From an uncultured Eubacteriales bacterium (GTDB taxonomy: Bacteria > Bacillota > Clostridia > Oscillospirales > CAG-272): DNA of 22,416 nucleotides. Made by a program: the position numbers and the translations under genes. Of this stretch, positions 22,207 through 22,416 are shown one piece after another. Position 1 is the first letter of the stretch. The number at the start of each line of letters is the position of its first letter. Under the pieces are notes generated by a model. The model searched no databases. It worked only from the letters and a program-made list of their open reading frames with translations, and was not told the DNA's origin. The DNA lies in contig CAKTAA010000036.1 in the NCBI GenBank assembly GCA_934526185.1, positions 1 through 22,416 on the forward strand. Reading direction: 5' to 3'.

Positions 22207-22319
22207 CCAATTTCTCCCCTTCGCAAAGTTTCATATTTCCGTTTTTCGGGCGCGCGTAATTGCTTCTTCTTCGAAAAAAGCATATATAAGGTGTTTACCA
22301 TGAATTCAAATATTGTCAT
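22203..22319 (-). CDS. 38-residue ORF between two early genes
   Basis: A 38-residue ORF starting MTIFEFMVNTLYMLFSK and ending LRRGEIG. It overlaps the upstream stop (ATGA) and its TGA overlaps the exonuclease ATG; GGGAGG lies 8 bases before its start. The spacing suggests translational coupling. A dispersed repeat copy encodes FSKKKQL in its middle. The first half is hydrophobic, the rest basic. No family known; it may simply carry ribosomes to the next gene. Confidence 0.5.
   Translation of the reverse strand: MTIFEFMVNTLYMLFSKKKQLRAPEKRKYETLRRGEIG
22258..22278 (-). repeat. Dispersed hairpin repeat, copy 9
   Basis: Differs from the consensus at one base. Read in the frame FSKKKQL inside the 38-residue ORF, a third reading frame for the unit. 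Confidence 0.85.
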
Positions 22320-22416
22320 TCGTCAGCCCTCCCGAAAACTTCTTCCGCGTCGATGTCCCACGCGGCGGCAATATGCTTCATCATATCGACGGCTTCGGCG
22401 CGCTTCTTCTGTTCCT
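22316..22416 (-). CDS. C-terminal fragment of an unidentified early gene
   Basis: The final 32 codons of a gene that begins beyond the right edge. The end reads MMKHIAAAWDIDAEEVFGRADE, a charged helical segment. The stop overlaps the start of the 38-residue ORF. Too little is present to name it. Confidence 0.55.
   Translation of the reverse strand, partial: EQKKRAEAVDMMKHIAAAWDIDAEEVFGRADE

Overview
The window is a stretch of a tailed-phage genome, most likely a prophage of a gut-type Clostridia (Firmicutes) host with mixed GC content. Almost every gene is on the minus strand, so the functional order runs from right to left. The genes are packed with 1-14 bp overlaps (ATGA or GTGA junctions), have strong GGAGG-type ribosome binding sites, and match the order of a long-tailed siphophage. 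No integrase, repressor, attachment site, lysis gene or host gene is visible, so integrated and free-phage states cannot be told apart from this window.

Right end (22.4-18.1 kb): early recombination and replication genes. These are the tail of an unidentified gene, a 38-residue ORF, a RecE-like PD-(D/E)XK exonuclease, a RecT annealase, SSB, an ERCC4-type nuclease, a small Cys-rich protein, a 90-residue protein and a winged-helix replication protein with a repetitive linker. Middle (18.0-15.3 kb): a MazG-like NTP-pyrophosphatase, a small protein whose gene is interrupted by palindromes, and a sigma-region-4-like late regulator. A plus-strand YefM/YoeB toxin-antitoxin cassette follows, with its own promoter and terminator and a 34-bp direct repeat on each side. 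After that comes a structured non-coding leader. Left (15.7-0 kb): the late operon, in the order small and large terminase, a small coiled-coil protein, portal, minor head protein with an extra C-terminal domain, a small acidic protein, scaffold, major capsid, C2H2 zinc-finger protein, head-tail connectors, tail tube, tail chaperones, tape measure, distal tail/baseplate proteins and receptor-side proteins.

The early genes probably supply recombination-dependent replication. The sigma-like protein would then switch on late transcription from a promoter in the 15.9 kb region, and the terminase-to-tail operon would build the particle.

The least ordinary signals are: (1) a 21-bp hairpin-forming sequence present nine times, only in the right 6.5 kb, including inside four genes and read there in all three frames; (2) the toxin-antitoxin cassette between two promoter-like 34-bp repeats; (3) a minor head protein with a toxin-like tail, a following acidic possible immunity protein, and a terminator; (4) a tail-chaperone gene whose ATG is out of frame by one base at an A8 run; (5) other palindromes shared between loci. 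Family names were assigned from remembered motifs and gene order, with no database search.
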